In this document: piece by piece, positions 11,690-24,360 of the stretch | Position numbering within the stretch: the stretch's first letter is position 1 | Layout of the letters: every line of letters starts with the position of its first letter | Assembly (NCBI GenBank): GCA_025024175.1 | Contig: QCXZ01000137.1 | Coordinates: 77,872,680-77,936,679 of the forward strand | Length of the DNA stretch: 64,000 nt | DNA from: Rhyzopertha dominica | Lineage: Eukaryota > Arthropoda > Insecta > Coleoptera > Bostrichidae | Direction of reading: 5' to 3' | Notes under the pieces: model-generated | What the model was told of the DNA's origin: nothing | The model's input: the letters and a program-made list of their open reading frames with translations, nothing else | Database searches by the model: none | Position numbers and translations under genes: made by a program

Positions 11690-12640
11690 AAGTATCTTTG
11701 TTCCTTTTTTAACTAGTTTTAAGTTTTTAGAAGGTATGGGGTGAGATATGTCTTTAAATGTCGGGTAGCACTTAACCTATCAAACCTGTCAAACCTGAAA
11801 TGAACTAAATTCTCTTTAAATCTAGCTCTTATATGGAATACGGCTGGTCTGCCCAATAATTTAAGACTACAAGTACTTCATTGTATTAATTGGGTATATG
11901 CCTGCTTTGCCTTTTTCATCTACTTTATCCTTCGGATTTCCTAAAAGATTTTTGATAGTATTATTGACAGTAAAAGCCGGTTTTAGACGAAAAGGTTTTA
12001 GTTTTTTGGTAAGCAGTTGGCAAAGACAAAGTTTCTTATGCTGTATATTCCTAAGTAAATATTCTACTGTTTTATTAGAGTACGCATTATGAACTGCAAT
12101 ATTCTTGATATATTTGAGTTCTTCTTCAAGGTTAGCTCCTGGTTATGGAAAAATAACTAATTTATTAATTAGAAAGCAAAGCAGAAAGTTTATGTTGATA
12201 AGAATGTTGCTGCTCATTGGTTATAAATTTCTGCACACGTTAAATACATCTAAAAATGCTTGCGAAGATTCCCACTTCACTTAAGTTTCCTAAAAGGTAT
12301 CATCGACGTAATGCAACATGCAACCATACGCGAGGAAAATACTGGTTTTTAATTTTGAAATCTATTTCTAATTGACCCATAAATAAGTGTGCCAGAAAGG
12401 GGAAGAGGCTGTTCTCTCGTGTTGTTCGAAAAAACTCATTGTTAATTTGCTAACAGTTCTGCGACATGCATAAAGAGGTTCAGCGATACATCTATAGGTA
12501 CACTATAGTATTCTTTTAAAAGCAGGTCGATTCCTGTTTTATAGATTTTGGGGAGAACGTACGTTTTGGGCATAGTTGAGTTTGAAATTTATAATTTATA
12601 TTTTAAGGCAGGTGTAATAATATTGTGACATTTCTCTATA
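11690..12640 (-). mobile_element. Penelope-like element relic, RT to GIY-YIG
   Basis: The minus strand gives Penelope-type blocks in order: TMPKTYVLPKIYKTGIDLL (about 12500-12590), PFLAHLFMGQLEIDFKIK (about 12340-12400), HYVDDTF (12298-12321, catalytic residues intact), then the linker LEEELKYIKNIAVHNAYSNK, then NTIKNLLGNPKDKV and a GIY-YIG-like segment (AGIYPINT; later RARFKENLVHFRFDR). A 7-base duplication (TTGCATG twice) just before the catalytic box breaks the frame. Divergence from the element at 385-1265 is large, so this is another family or a much older copy. Confidence 0.8.
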
Positions 12641-13655
12641 CTTACTCCACTCCACCTCCGCAGTGTTGACCTTGTATGCGTGTAGTTCTTTCAAAACTTT
12701 ATATTATTTGGTACTTAAACCTTAAATTTCCAGCGTCCTATATTCATTAGCGGTTTCTTTTGTCTATGTCATTTACATAGAGCTTGTATGCGCCACAACT
12801 CCTCATTTTTATCCAGGCTTGAAACCAGCAGTGACAGTTTTAGAGCTACTCATTCCACCCATCCAGTGTCCCTTATTTCAAACTTTTCGTTTTATAAATA
12901 AGCCATACACATTCTACATTTTTTTTTTGTGAAATAACTAGACAACTACGACTCCTGTTCCTGTAGTACAGATTTTTTCCGTACACGCTCACGTTGATGT
13001 GTTTAAAGGACGCTTAAGGAGTGGGTAAAAAACCCAGGACAATGGCAACATGATCTCCCTATTCGAAAGGGTTAATTCGTCAAAATTATTTAAGTAGGTG
13101 CTAAACAGAGACCAGATCAGCCGACAATCGAACTTGACGCGAGAGGGGCGAGTTCAGTAGCGGTCAGAGTGATTCCCAGCGTGAGCAAGACATAACATTA
13201 ACACAACACGACATGAGAGCGCCTCATTTGACGAGATCAAAGGGACCGCCGAATGTGTTGGGCGTCGACCCCTCCCCTGCCCGTACATTAAATTGATGCA
13301 AGGCAACTGTCAGCCCGGATATAAACACAGCCAACNTATGCAACGTATCAATCCTCGGCCGGCCTTTGGGTTCTCGCGGCAACTAGTTACATCCGTCAAT
13401 TTCGCTTTACATTTTATTTCGACGATATACGCAAAATAAACAGTTTCCCGAATGTGACGAAAAGCCGCTGTCGAATATTGCTTTCGGTTATTTATGTCCG
13501 TAGGAACGGATTTTATTACGCATTCGGATGAAAGAGGAGGGGTGTAAACCATAAGTTTGATGTCGGGCTGTCAGAGCTATTCCTTGTTCCATTGAAATTC
13601 GCGTTGCTAATTTAAGCTTAGGCGGTTTTTTTACAAAACATTTGGTTACTGAAAG
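12641..13655. other. No gene; GC-balanced island at about 13020-13600
   Basis: After AT-rich sequence, 13020-13600 is one of the clearest balanced islands, with GC-rich words and no reading frame resembling known protein. The minus-strand frame at 13310-13552 contains an N and looks accidental. Possible host regulatory DNA. Confidence 0.4.
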
Positions 13656-13659
13656 GTGA

Positions 13660-15196
13660 TTGCGTTTTGACCTTCGACAATCTTACGAGTTTTGAGCTCT
13701 ATCCTATCTATTATCATGACGTTACACTAGCAGTCGAGCTTAGAAGACCGTATACTCAGTCTACGGGCTACCCCCGGTACATTAATATTGACTGCAGTCT
13801 TCGAATTCTACAATTAAATATAGAAGGTATATCAAAGGATAAATCCGTTGCTCCAGACAATAAGGCACACCTGATACTTCTTCAAGAGACCCATGCGGTT
13901 GATGTTCAAGATCTCCACAGGCACGATGTTGAGGTAACACCATAATCGATTCTCTAAATAGCAGTATTCATGGATCTGCAACTGACTCAACCAACTTCCA
14001 GTCAGGAACTGTAAATGGTTTTGAGATGATCATAACTAAAGTAGGAGACCTCAGCATTTACAAGTATTTGGCCACGAACATCATTGTGTGCATATTGGTG
14101 ACTTCAATAGCCATCATAATTTATGGGGCTACAGTGACAACGACATGAGCGGACTTGCTCTGATGAACTGGAGACGTGGCTACAAACCAGACCTCTGCAT
14201 CTCCTCCTGTGATGCTCTTCGTGTGATACGGCAAGTGTTGAATGACTTTCCACGAAGCAAACATCGCCCACAATTAGTAGTAGTTGGGATGCAGATTAAA
14301 AATGTGCCATCACTTTAGAAACAACGATTGAACTTTCAAAAAGCGGACTGGTTAGGAAGCACTACTCAAATTGACATGAATCTTCGATGGATCCCAGCAA
14401 CTACTGAAAACTACGAGAGACGTGTTAGTGTAATAAAGGCTGCTGTAAAGGGAACAAATCCAAGAGGTATTCGAAAAGTCCACGTTCATTATTGGAATAA
14501 AGAAGCTGATACCTTGTATAGACAGTATCAAGCACACCCCAGCTATGAATTGGCTGATAGGATTCTAGAATCCCTGAATAAATATCAAAAGAAGAAATGG
14601 AATACTCTAATGCAGAGCATGGACTTCACCCCAGCAATTGGAACCTGGTGGAAAAACCAACCGTTAATGAAACACATTAAACAAACATCATCAAACTCGA
14701 CTGGTAAATATCTCCAATTCTGTTCAAATATCTAGGGATGAACTGAAAAAGATGAAGGTAAAATTTCTTCAGTTCAGAAAAGGGTGCGAACTTTCAGTAG
14801 AGTTGTCACAGTTATTCCCATTGTAAGCAAGCTATTTGTGCTCTGAAAGTCCGCAAAGTGGCTGGTTTTGATTGTATTTCCCAGAATTTAGATACATATA
14901 CTCTTCCAAGCTTGTTTCAGAAAACAAAGGTGACTGCTGCCTTAGAGCCTTGGAAACTTCCAAATGTAGCAGGAAGTTACCGACGCATTGCTCCCTTGAG
15001 CGTCTGCTACAAGTTACTAGATAAATTACTCTACCAGAGGATAGGACCTATCATTGAAAACTCACTTCTGAAGGAACAGGAAGACTGTGACCAAGTCTTG
15101 GCTCTAACAACATATACTGAAGCTGGTTTTAGAAAACGATTGAAAACTGGAGTAGTGTTTTCGAATTTCGAAGCTTTAGTTCACATAAACAAGTGA
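13660..15196 (+). mobile_element. LINE (Jockey-superfamily type) with endonuclease and RT remnants
   Basis: From the frame at 13667 the plus strand encodes an apurinic-type endonuclease start, LRILQLNIEGISKDK, then LILLQETHA. The endonuclease resumes at 14088 with IGDFNSHHNLWGYSDND. A linker (14328-14735, WNKEADTLYRQYQAHPSYEL) leads to RT blocks: KVRKVAGFDCI at about 14850, then AGSYRRIAPLSVCYKLLDKL and DQVLALTTYTEAGFRKRLKT. The sequence between KEQ and DQVL has lost about ten residues, and the catalytic blocks are missing after 15196. In intact relatives the endonuclease nicks the target and the RT copies the RNA there. At least four frame breaks; dead. Confidence 0.85.
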
Positions 15197-16935
15197 ATTT
15201 ACTTTAAGAGAATTAGAGTATTGTGAAGTCAGCACATATGAAAACAGAGAATACGAATGTGATCACACAGTTTCTAGTCGTATCATAGCATATTTTCTAT
15301 GGATCTTCTTAATTATTAGTAAAACTTGTTGCTCAGCTTAAAATTGGCACATAGGTATAATATTGGCGTTAAGATTTCTGCAAGTAAGTAACATATGTAT
15401 TTATGTTAGTACTTGGACTGTACATTGTACAAGCAGTTTTTGTAAAATATAAATCTGAAATCTTCGTCATCCAAACAGAAAATAGAGGTAATTTGTAAGT
15501 TTGTCATTGTATTATTCTAATGAACAATTGGTGAAAAAACCGCGCATCTAAAGAGTGAAAAGTTTTTACACGGAGATCCGAAAGAGACTAAAATCAATCT
15601 AAACTGCCGCTGTGCCGCTAAATTATTTTCACATAGGTGAAGGTTAAACCTGCTTTGCACTCAATCATTGTTTGGCACACAACGGTAATTAAATATTTAT
15701 TTTGTCATGTTTACTTTGGGTGAGTGCTTTTTTGCTCTGATCAATCAATGTCTAAAGCCTGGACATAAAAAATATTCATAATTATTATGTTTGGTCCTTT
15801 CAGGCTTCTGTCCACAACAAAACAGCTTATCGGTACCGCTTACAAGACATATGTCGAAGTCAGATTAGACAATGTTACGTAACACAGACAACATAATTAA
15901 TGGGCAGACTTATGGGTATTGCTTAAGGAGAGAAATCGCGGGCTGTAGCAACAGTTTTTTGTAACGCATAATTTGCGACGGCTGGCACTTCCGCACAGCC
16001 AAATTTTTAGCAAAACGTATACAAAAAGAAGAGAAACCTAGACGGTTATTATTATTATTGCCAAATACAAATCACTTTCATATAAGCCTCCCGTTGTAGG
16101 CTTTCAATCTTAAATATCTAGACGTAACGCTGTCAATTGCTTTGACTCTTGATTGATAGTTCTCAATGTACATGAGCTTCTGCTGTACAGACTGTGGTTT
16201 AAAACCATAAATGGCAGCGAAATAAGTCACTGGTCCGCTGCGACGTAGCTCGTTGGGATGCATTCATGAAAAGAACTAAGAACTGAAAAGACTTATCTTG
16301 TATGTCTGAATGGCTTTTATACAGCAAACAGACATTTTCATGCCCACAATACGCGCTTAGACAAGATCATTTATTTCCCCCGCATGGTAAGGAATTTCTC
16401 TCCTTTCTGGGATAACAAATGCTGATAAAACGTAAAAATAAATTGTCGGAATAACTCAACAAAAGCCTACAGCTGTAACGTGAGATAGCACATTTACAGT
16501 AAATTGCAAATTACGTATTACATTACACCAGTGATTAATAACCTTTCGCGGGCATTAGCACCATACAGAATCAAAGGATTAGTGTAATTTACAAGGAGAA
16601 ATTTATAGTGCGTCAGAGTGATAAATAAGTTAATGAATGCGGTATTTAACAGACTGTGACTGTATCTAGATGACAAATGACAAGGTGGTTCAACCTTTCG
16701 CCTTGCCACGTACGGAGTTCTGCCCGGAGAGGTTTGTGGCTGCTTAAAGTGTAACGAAGCATACACCGTAGAATTTCATTACTTCCAGCAGTTACAGATT
16801 TTTACACTAGGAGTAGAAGATTATTGAAATGCGCAGTTCTAGGCGATAATAAAATTAAAAATAACTTCTCTTTTCGGAACAATTTGAAAACTTTTATTGT
16901 AATCACACTCCTTGTGTATATAAGACATAAATATA
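15197..16935. other. No gene; island at about 16360-16830
   Basis: The sequence just after the LINE may include its decayed remainder but shows no RT motifs. A (TTA)n run lies at about 16046-16057. Short minus-strand frames at 16078-16263 and 16518-16766 match no family; the latter lies in a balanced island. Confidence 0.35.
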
Positions 16936-16994
16936 CAGGACTTTCACGAATGATAATGACCCTGACGAAATTAAACATGCAACCTAAAATACAT
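16936..16994 (+). repeat. Terminal inverted repeat, DD41D mariner copy A (left)
   Basis: It pairs with 18289-18348. Relative to the other three ends it has lost a base near CAGGA-CTTTCACG. It lies on the side of the transposase C-terminus. Confidence 0.9.
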
Positions 16995-17043
16995 TTACAT
17001 TGATAATTGTTCCATCGTCTTAAAAAATATAAAACGTAGAGGG

Positions 17044-18180
17044 CTATATAAATTCGTAAATTTTGACATAAACTTCAATCATTTGCTTTAAGTAAATTCG
17101 ATATTGCAAAACAAACTTCATTTTTGAAAAATGTTTATTCGATAACAGCCTTTCGCTGTTTTCACAAGCTTGAATTCGTGCCCAAAACGATCTTTTAACA
17201 TGCATTAACATTTCTGTGATGGATCTACATGCATCACGTATTTTATTTTCTAAATGTTCTACACTTTCAATTATTGGTGTTTGGTATACTTGCTCTTTTA
17301 CCATTCCCCACAGAAAAAAAAATCCAAAGGAGTAAGGTCTGGGCTTCTCGGTGGGCAAGGATTAATTGAACTTCTTCCTATCCATCGGTTAGGCAAAACC
17401 AAATCAAGATGATTTCGCACTATTCTGTGATAATGCGCAGGTGCCCCATCTTGTTGGAACCATGTATCTTGTCTTACTGGTAAATGTACATTTTGGAGAA
17501 GTACCGGTAAAATTTTCCTTTAAAAAATTAGATAAGTGTTGCCGTTTAATTATCGCGAAAAAAATAAGGCCCGACAGTTTGATTCCTCAATATACTGCAC
17601 CAGACATTCGTCGAGTAGATAGTTTGAAAATGTCCTTCTCGAATCTAACGTGGATTTTCTTGCGCATAATAATGCATGTTATGTTTGTTAACTCCACAAT
17701 TATTAGAAAGCCTTGCTTCATCTGAGAAGCAAATGTCATAAAATCTTACATTCAAATTTTGGTGTTCCCGAAAAAAGTTACAAAAAGCCAGTCTTTTAGG
17801 ATAGGATAATCTGTCTCCTTTAAGGCCTGAACCAATTGCAAGTGATACGGATAAAATTGATTGCTTTTAATTATTAGGTGTACTGAAGACAGACTAATAC
17901 CGGTTGCTCTTGAGACTACCCTTTGACTAATATGAGGATTTTCGTCAATCATTTCCAATACTCTAATTCCATTGTCAGGGCCTATTGCTGTTCTTCCTCT
18001 TGACTTTTTCAGTGGTGGCCAGTTTGTCCTTAAAGTTAATTGAAGTCTCTTGAAAATTGTATCGGCAGGAGCTCTTCTATTTGGAAAACGTTGTCTGTAT
18101 AAACGGGCAGCAGCGGAAGCATTTTTCTTGCATTCACCATAAATCAAAATCATATCTGTTTTTTCATCATTTGAATACAT
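17044..18180 (-). pseudogene. DD41D mariner transposase pseudogene, copy A
   Basis: The start is ATG at 18180 (MYSNDEKTDMILIYGE). Residues 1-142 (17752-18180) are an uninterrupted N-terminal helix-turn-helix region with RLYRQRFPNRRAPADT and ENPHISQRVVSRATGIS, which binds the TIRs in intact relatives. The catalytic part is frameshifted: FSDEARLSNN (first Asp) near 17720, and the PPRSPDLTPLDF block is degraded near 17330. The C-terminal ENKIRDACRSITEMLMHV and SFWARIQACENS are readable at 17150-17260. Copy A keeps a 10-base segment before FSDEA that copy B has lost. Not functional. Confidence 0.88.
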
Positions 18181-18288
18181 TTTGACTTTTAATAAATACA
18201 GTGACAGGCACTATAGCGCATAGCCGTCATGGATTCCCAATTTATTTTTAATGTAATACCATTATTGAAAATAACATTGGTTATGAGA

Positions 18289-18348
18289 ATGTATTTTGGG
18301 TTGCATTTTTAATGTCGTCAGGGTCATTATCATTCGTGAAACATCCTG
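18289..18348 (-). repeat. Terminal inverted repeat, DD41D mariner copy A (right)
   Basis: It is the inverted partner of 16936-16994, ends in ACATCCTG followed by TA, and lies on the transposase start side. Confidence 0.9.
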
Positions 18349-18350
18349 TA

Positions 18351-20395
18351 GATCTCTTGGATGTGGGCTCTCCTACAGTTGAGAAATATACTATATTATA
18401 ATTTATACGAATGTGTTCTCTATACACTCTTAAGATAATCCAAAAATCTGACACAAAAAAGACAAAAGAGAGATGGTGGATTACAGTAATGAATATTTCT
18501 GCAACCTGACTAGTAAAATAATTGTGCAGACAAATAAACTTATGCCTGTTCCTCCTATACTGGAATCGTATAAAAAACATATAAAGGGTTATTGCAACAA
18601 ATTGCAAAAGATGAATTATAAAATCATGGAATTAGTCCTCGTTTAGTTGTATTTTTGCATATGATAAGAACTGGTACAGAGTGACGAGGAAGTTATAGAA
18701 TTTATTCACCTCTGATGTGGTTGCTGTGTCATATTCATGTTCTGATGATGCCCCTTGCAAAGCCGAGCGATATGTCAACCATATTTTTAAAACGGTCATG
18801 GTATAACCCAAAACGGCCAAGATTTCGACGCTATGTTTTTCGGGGTGGGCATTTGTAGATAACATAGTCATCTATCCAGGCTGAAAGGTGAAAAAGATTC
18901 AAGAAAAAGCAAAATTATATAGTAAACACGAATAAAAAAATAAAACAATGATAATAGGCAACTAGAAAAATAAAATTGTCTGTGGGGTCAATGACGATAG
19001 AAATAACAGTGGTTTAAAGTTGTGTTACTCCTTTGACAGGGCATACATAAGCAACAAATAGGTACCATGTACCACAACAAGAGAGAGTTGATAAGCCAAT
19101 ACTTACATATTGAAGTTAAAGCTGGACGCTCAAGAATAGGACTGGAAAGCACATTGCAGACAGCAGAAATGATGCATTTACGACGCATCAAATGTCAACA
19201 AAAATAACGAGAATGAAGAGAAAAATAGCAGTTGAAGGAGTATGATAAAAACAGAAAAACATCAGCAGAAATAGTTTAGTCGAAGATAGGCCTACGAACA
19301 AATTATGGCAGGCAAAAATGTGAAAAGAAAAACGTAAGAATGACGATGGCGATGTAACTGAAGAAGAAGATGAAGAAAAAGAAGAAGAAGAAGAAGAAGA
19401 AGAATGNGACATGGGTCGAAGCAATAGAAGCAGAAAAAGACATAAGAAGTGAAGAAAATGGTCCTAAAAAGTAGGAATTAATAAAGAACTGCATATATTT
19501 ACGCCCAGTTGGATAANTACTTCTCTATACATAAGCGAAGTGTAGATATATATCTAAGCAGGAAAAAGTGATATTACAAAAAATAAAACAAGCGGCAATA
19601 GCTATATCAGCAAAATCCAAAATACTGATTAGGAGATGAAGAATAAAGATTATGATAGCAAAGAGCATCGTCNTACAATGGCCAAAAGCAAAAGAACAGG
19701 AGTGCAAGGGTACATTCAATAAAATAACCATGGACTATCTTTGCAAATGCCGACGCCATAAAATCTTCCTCACTGCAGCGTAGCAGGAACAATAACAATA
19801 AATATCGAACTGCACGTCCGTTTTTAACACAGTGCGTTTGTGTAATAAGTAACCTGTAAATGCTGATATTTCAATTCAGGAATGGCGGCGCACCATCCCC
19901 GGACAGGCATCTTGAATTAAACGCGATTCTATATAAGTGGCAGTAAATCATTTATTTCTCGGAAAGTGGTGCCATAATTTAATGTCCGCTGGTACTGCAA
20001 CAGCAGTCTGTAAATGGCAAGAGGTGAGCGAGTTGAATGTAGATGAGTTGTGTAGGCCGGAGAGACTCTTTATGGGCCTTGCTCATGCACATAGCCCGTA
20101 TAATGTAACACAACATGCCGGGGAGATGCCGATAAATATTCATTAAGTGCAATTATAGCACCACCGAGTGAACGTTTTATTGCACCGTATATTTTATTAC
20201 AGTTTTACGACGTACACATCCATTTTATAAGAACTCCGCCGTACCCCGATATTTTACATAGTACATTTTAAGAGCGAAATAGGGGTTCTGCCCCACGCAG
20301 GGGTTGTATTTTCCAGGAACACATGAACAGTAATAATATTATGTCTCTCACTTCATTATAGGGTCATCAATCCTTTTTTAGTATGGAATATTTAG
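18351..20395. other. No gene; (GAA)n at 19360-19404; island at about 19830-20340
   Basis: 18351-19360 is AT-rich with unfamiliar short frames. A purine microsatellite, mainly GAA with a few GAT/AAA interruptions, sits at 19360-19404. 19405-19830 resembles the purine-rich composition of the LINE downstream but has no motif. The island at 19830-20340 is balanced, with many TATA- and CATTAAG-like words; the frame at 19937-20146 is not protein-like. Confidence 0.4.
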
Positions 20396-20399
20396 CCTA

Positions 20400-21618
20400 C
20401 CGTACTTTGAGACAGAATCTTATTGAAATATCATCTACTATGAGAAACCTTAAGAAAAACAATATTGTTATATCAGGCCTTTAAATGGAAAAACTGGAAG
20501 GAGTTGCACTTGCAAAAGCAATTGGGTAGCTAATAAACACGCATATTATGGTAACACCAAAATTCCCATCCCTTAAAAAACTAAATGGAATAATCATGAA
20601 AAATAAACAAAAGTTGAAGATGGTGAAAAACAAGAAAATATTTATTACGGATGACTTGATTTTTAAAGAGCGACAAAATCAGAGGAAACCTCAGCACAGG
20701 GAGAACAAACAATGCAAAAGTGACAATATGATACCATTGACGTACATAAATGGAAATGGGACCGCATAACATAAAAACGAAACAAAAACTAACACTTGTG
20801 AATGGTAATAGAAATATAATGATGACTTTGCAAGAAATAAGTAATAGCAAGAGGTTAAGAAAAGAAAAGAAGGGTAAAGATTGGAGATTGGCAACATAGA
20901 ACGTGCGAGTGTTAAACGGTAACGAATCTGAACTAATGCAAAATTCAACAAAGCGAAGGTAGACGTACTAGCAATTAGTAAAACAAAAAATTAAAGTTAG
21001 AAATGAGAATAGAAAAAAAAATGAAAGGATAACAATAGTGATTGTGTATAGACCGAGCGAAGATGAAGGGATAGTCGGTAAACACGAAGAAGAAACAAGG
21101 AACAATAATAGACAAAGNCTAACGGATTAATGTATAGAGAACAATATGATAGTGGAGAATACATAAAGATAACACAAATACACAAGGGAGGTTAAAAGAA
21201 GGAAAGAGAAATCAGNAATAGATTATATATTAACTGATAAAAATAGTAGATCAGGTTTGTTAGATGTAAGAGTAAACAGAGGTTNCGAAATATGTAGTGA
21301 CCATTAAATAAACCAGCGAACATGTAAAGACAGGAGTTATAACAAACGAAGCAATAAAATTGCTTGAACTACCTGAAAATGAAACCGCAAACAAGTACAA
21401 AGTGCTCGTGAAGAAAAAAATCGAAATAATAAATAGCGTATAAATGAAGATGATATAGAACTAATCTGGATGGAATTTAAGGAAATATTAGTGAGCACAG
21501 TGAAAGGAATGTGTGGAATTTTTGTTTTAAATATAAGCAAAACTGACACATTGGTAGAATGAGAAAAAATAGAAGTATGGAGACTACTACATATATTGCA
21601 AAGCGAATTGTAATGTAA
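20400..21618 (+). mobile_element. LINE, ORF1-like tail and endonuclease domain (decayed)
   Basis: The plus strand first shows an ORF1-like end: NNIVISGL near 20460, then NGIIMKNKQKLKMVKNKKIF and ITDDLIFKERQ (20586-20690). At about 20880 the endonuclease begins, readable in mixed frames as NVRVLNGNESELMQ. At 21035-21300 it continues with DEGIVGKHEEETRNNN, TREVKRRKEKS, IDYILTDKNSRSGLLDVRVN and SDH, which includes the C-terminal catalytic SDH block. A linker follows to about 21615. Many stops and Ns. The same family appears to resume at 24255 and 25636. Confidence 0.72.
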
Positions 21619-24254
21619 CATACCCAGGTTCGTAGAGANTTAGATTAAAATGTGATCGTCCAGTACTTACCTANGTTGTGTTATTTTAATTAAACGTACC
21701 TTCGATGCACTGGTTACTCACGTAAATAGGGAGATTTGATGTAATCATAAATAATATGAAACAATCACAAAACAACTAATTTATTACTAAACAAGATCAA
21801 ACTTGGAGGGTTAACAAATTGTAGCTTATGCTGCTGAAAATTGTTATTTAAAACAATGAATGAACTGCCAGTTTTACATCTGTGTTCGATATCACTTTCA
21901 CTCTCAAGATTAAAAACTGAAGAGATTTTTTTGTTAGCATAGCCGACTATGGTCAGCAGGTGCTGAGGTCCCAAGCGCGAGGCAACTCAGTTGAATGGTT
22001 TGGTGCAAAAATCTTTGTTTTTCTTTTACCAGATGTTTGCCCAGCACGGGAGAAAATATTAGTTCATGCATTAAGGCTCTAACATCATACTTTCAAACAT
22101 CACGTACAACTATTGCTGCGTGGATACAGCGAATCAAAGAGTGCGAGAACACAGTTAAGAAAATGACATAAATAGTTTTAAAAAAGACGACTACAACAGC
22201 AGCATAGCTTGCAATGTTACTGTTGACTCCAAATACAGCATGTATCCTAATTAATTAATTAATTAATTAACAGAACAGTTTGAGTTAAACAACTGCATTG
22301 ATTGGATGACAATGGTGCTTGTTTAAAACTAATTATATAATGTGATTGAAAAAGGAACACAAACAATAAAAATTAAAAATCGAAACAGTACTAACCTGTG
22401 AACAGTTGAAGTAACACACTGAAACTGAAGCGCATCTGTTTCTCGTCCACTTAAGAACCTACCCCCTCGAACGTCGCAAACATGCCCCATTCCCAAAATC
22501 GATACGAAATATAAACCGAACAATTTGAATAAAATACAGAAATTTGAAGATAGCATACCTGGTTACTTCAGAATAGTAGAGAATTACATAAGATAAAAAG
22601 AGCATAGACTAGAATGGACAGAATAGGAAACGATAGGAATCAAAGGAACAAGAAATAGAGTCAATTAAACAAACTATGGAAGTGCAGAATACAGTAAACG
22701 AGTGAGAGACACTGCGTACCATTACAAGGCACCTGAGCATGTGGAAATATACTCATAAATACCCATCAAAAAGTCTCAAAACATACAACAAAATTTGACA
22801 AAAATGCACCAAATATGCATGTTTTTAAGCAGTTTTTCTTCTAATTTATTTATAATTCCAAATAAGTTTTCAGAAATATTTCTTTAAAATATAATACACA
22901 CCTACATACACATTATTTATTGGAACCGGAAAGGGTTTTCTAATTTTCACTTTAATTTATTATTGAACTATAGGTACTGATAATTTGGTGTCCTTTTTAT
23001 TGCTCAGAATAGAAGATTTTAATCAGTTAAAATGCAGAGTGCTTCAAGATATGGATACACACGTTGAAGCATCAGAAAATTTATTGTTCAATTTTAGAAA
23101 ATTGGCATTGTTAGGTATTTTCCTCTAGTTACAAAATCTTCAAAATATCAAGGTGGAAAGGCCCAGAGAGTCCCTTTGCAGACAAATCACACCACACGTT
23201 TACACCAGAAAATTTACAGCCCTTTTAGCTGTAATGTGGTGGCTATTTTTACCCCTCTACACACATTTGTGCCTATTAACATTTTCATAGGTTTGATTGA
23301 GCACCTTGGTACATGGTACAATGTACGGAATCAGTCTTGACTAGTACTCACAAACGTATTGATACTGAAGGCCACCATTTTGAACATTAATCCCCTTTCC
23401 ATCAGGAAGTTCAATTATTTTTCAAATTCATAACTACGAGAAATACTCAAGAAAATACTCAAGTAAAGAAGGACATAATCAAAGCAATTAATAGGTTAGG
23501 GTTTTTTATTAGTAAACGAAACACTGAAAGCCATTATTCTGGAAGTACTTAAAATCCTATTTCCAAAAATGCAATTCAAAGTCGCATCTTCCCTCACTTG
23601 ACTATGTCAGCTGTCTCCGAACATTTATTTCCGTGACTTGGTCGCTCGCTCTAACCATCGCGTATCCACACTGACAGCAAGCTTTGAAGTAATACAGAGA
23701 CACGTACGACATCCATAGCACGCTCCGTCTGTTATGAAATCTGCCATTTCCAACTAACTCGAAGGGCGGTAAAGAGCAGCGCTCAAGGCGTCCCGGGCGT
23801 CAATGTGCTAAGTGATACGGTAAGTAACATTCGTAAGCGTCGTTGTGGCGTAAAACGGGTTGCCGGTGACACGATGGCGCATATTTCATTAGGAAGGCAG
23901 AGGCGGGTCGTGGCTAATCTGAATAAGGATATGTAGGGGAGGGGAAGACTTGGTTTTAATAAGGTATGGCGCTGCGAAATGAATTTGACTAACATTGATC
24001 GGGATTTGCATATTTGTAAGTGAATTGTGAGGACCACTTCATGATTAGTTTAACTTTTTCCCAACTAATACCTCTTTAAGTTGACCAAAACTATGATAAT
24101 TATAATAAGGGGGATGTTGCAGATATTCAAAATTCAATCTTGGATTGCCACCACAGTTGCATCCGCAAAAGGATATCCTTGCTTTGAGATCCTCGACTTT
24201 TGGTTCTGATGGCTGGCTTGAAACGATTCTGAGTATGCGACACTTAATTACGTC
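21619..24254. other. No gene; (TTAA)n at 22249-22270; island at about 23600-24060
   Basis: This stretch separates two parts of what may be one LINE, so it could be a later insertion. No termini or coding motifs were found. An (AATT)n microsatellite lies at 22249-22270. The balanced island 23600-24060 contains a 40-base core (23848-23887) repeated at 27579-27618. Confidence 0.4.
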
Positions 24255-24360
24255 GTTTCATTTACTACACATTGAAGACAAGTATGAAAGAAAAATATTA
24301 CAAAAAATAAAAAATAAGGAAGGATATGAATTAACTGAAGAGCACCAGATAATCTGAACC
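24255..24360 (+). pseudogene. LINE linker fragment (between endonuclease and RT)
   Basis: The frame ends with YERKILQKIKNKEGYELT followed by EEHQII and a stop. This is the typical 'KIKN-EGKELTE' linker seen before RT in insect LINEs. It is interrupted by the opposite-strand LINE at 24361-25635, after which the RT part of the host LINE appears, so I infer a nested insertion. Confidence 0.5.

Larger units (their letters stand above)
16936..18348 (-). mobile_element. DD41D-type mariner element, copy A (full length with TIRs)
   Basis: A complete 1413 bp element is flanked by TA on both sides (16934-16935 and 18349-18350), the mariner target duplication. The ends are inverted repeats of about 60 bp (16936-16994 and 18289-18348) starting CAGGA and sharing CACGAATGATAATGACCC. 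The transposase lies on the minus strand. It is closely related to copy B at 51747-53155, in the opposite orientation. Confidence 0.92.

Noticed and set aside
19360..19404. (GAA)n as part of an acidic/lysine-rich coding region
   Set aside because: Purine microsatellite with no surrounding coding motif.
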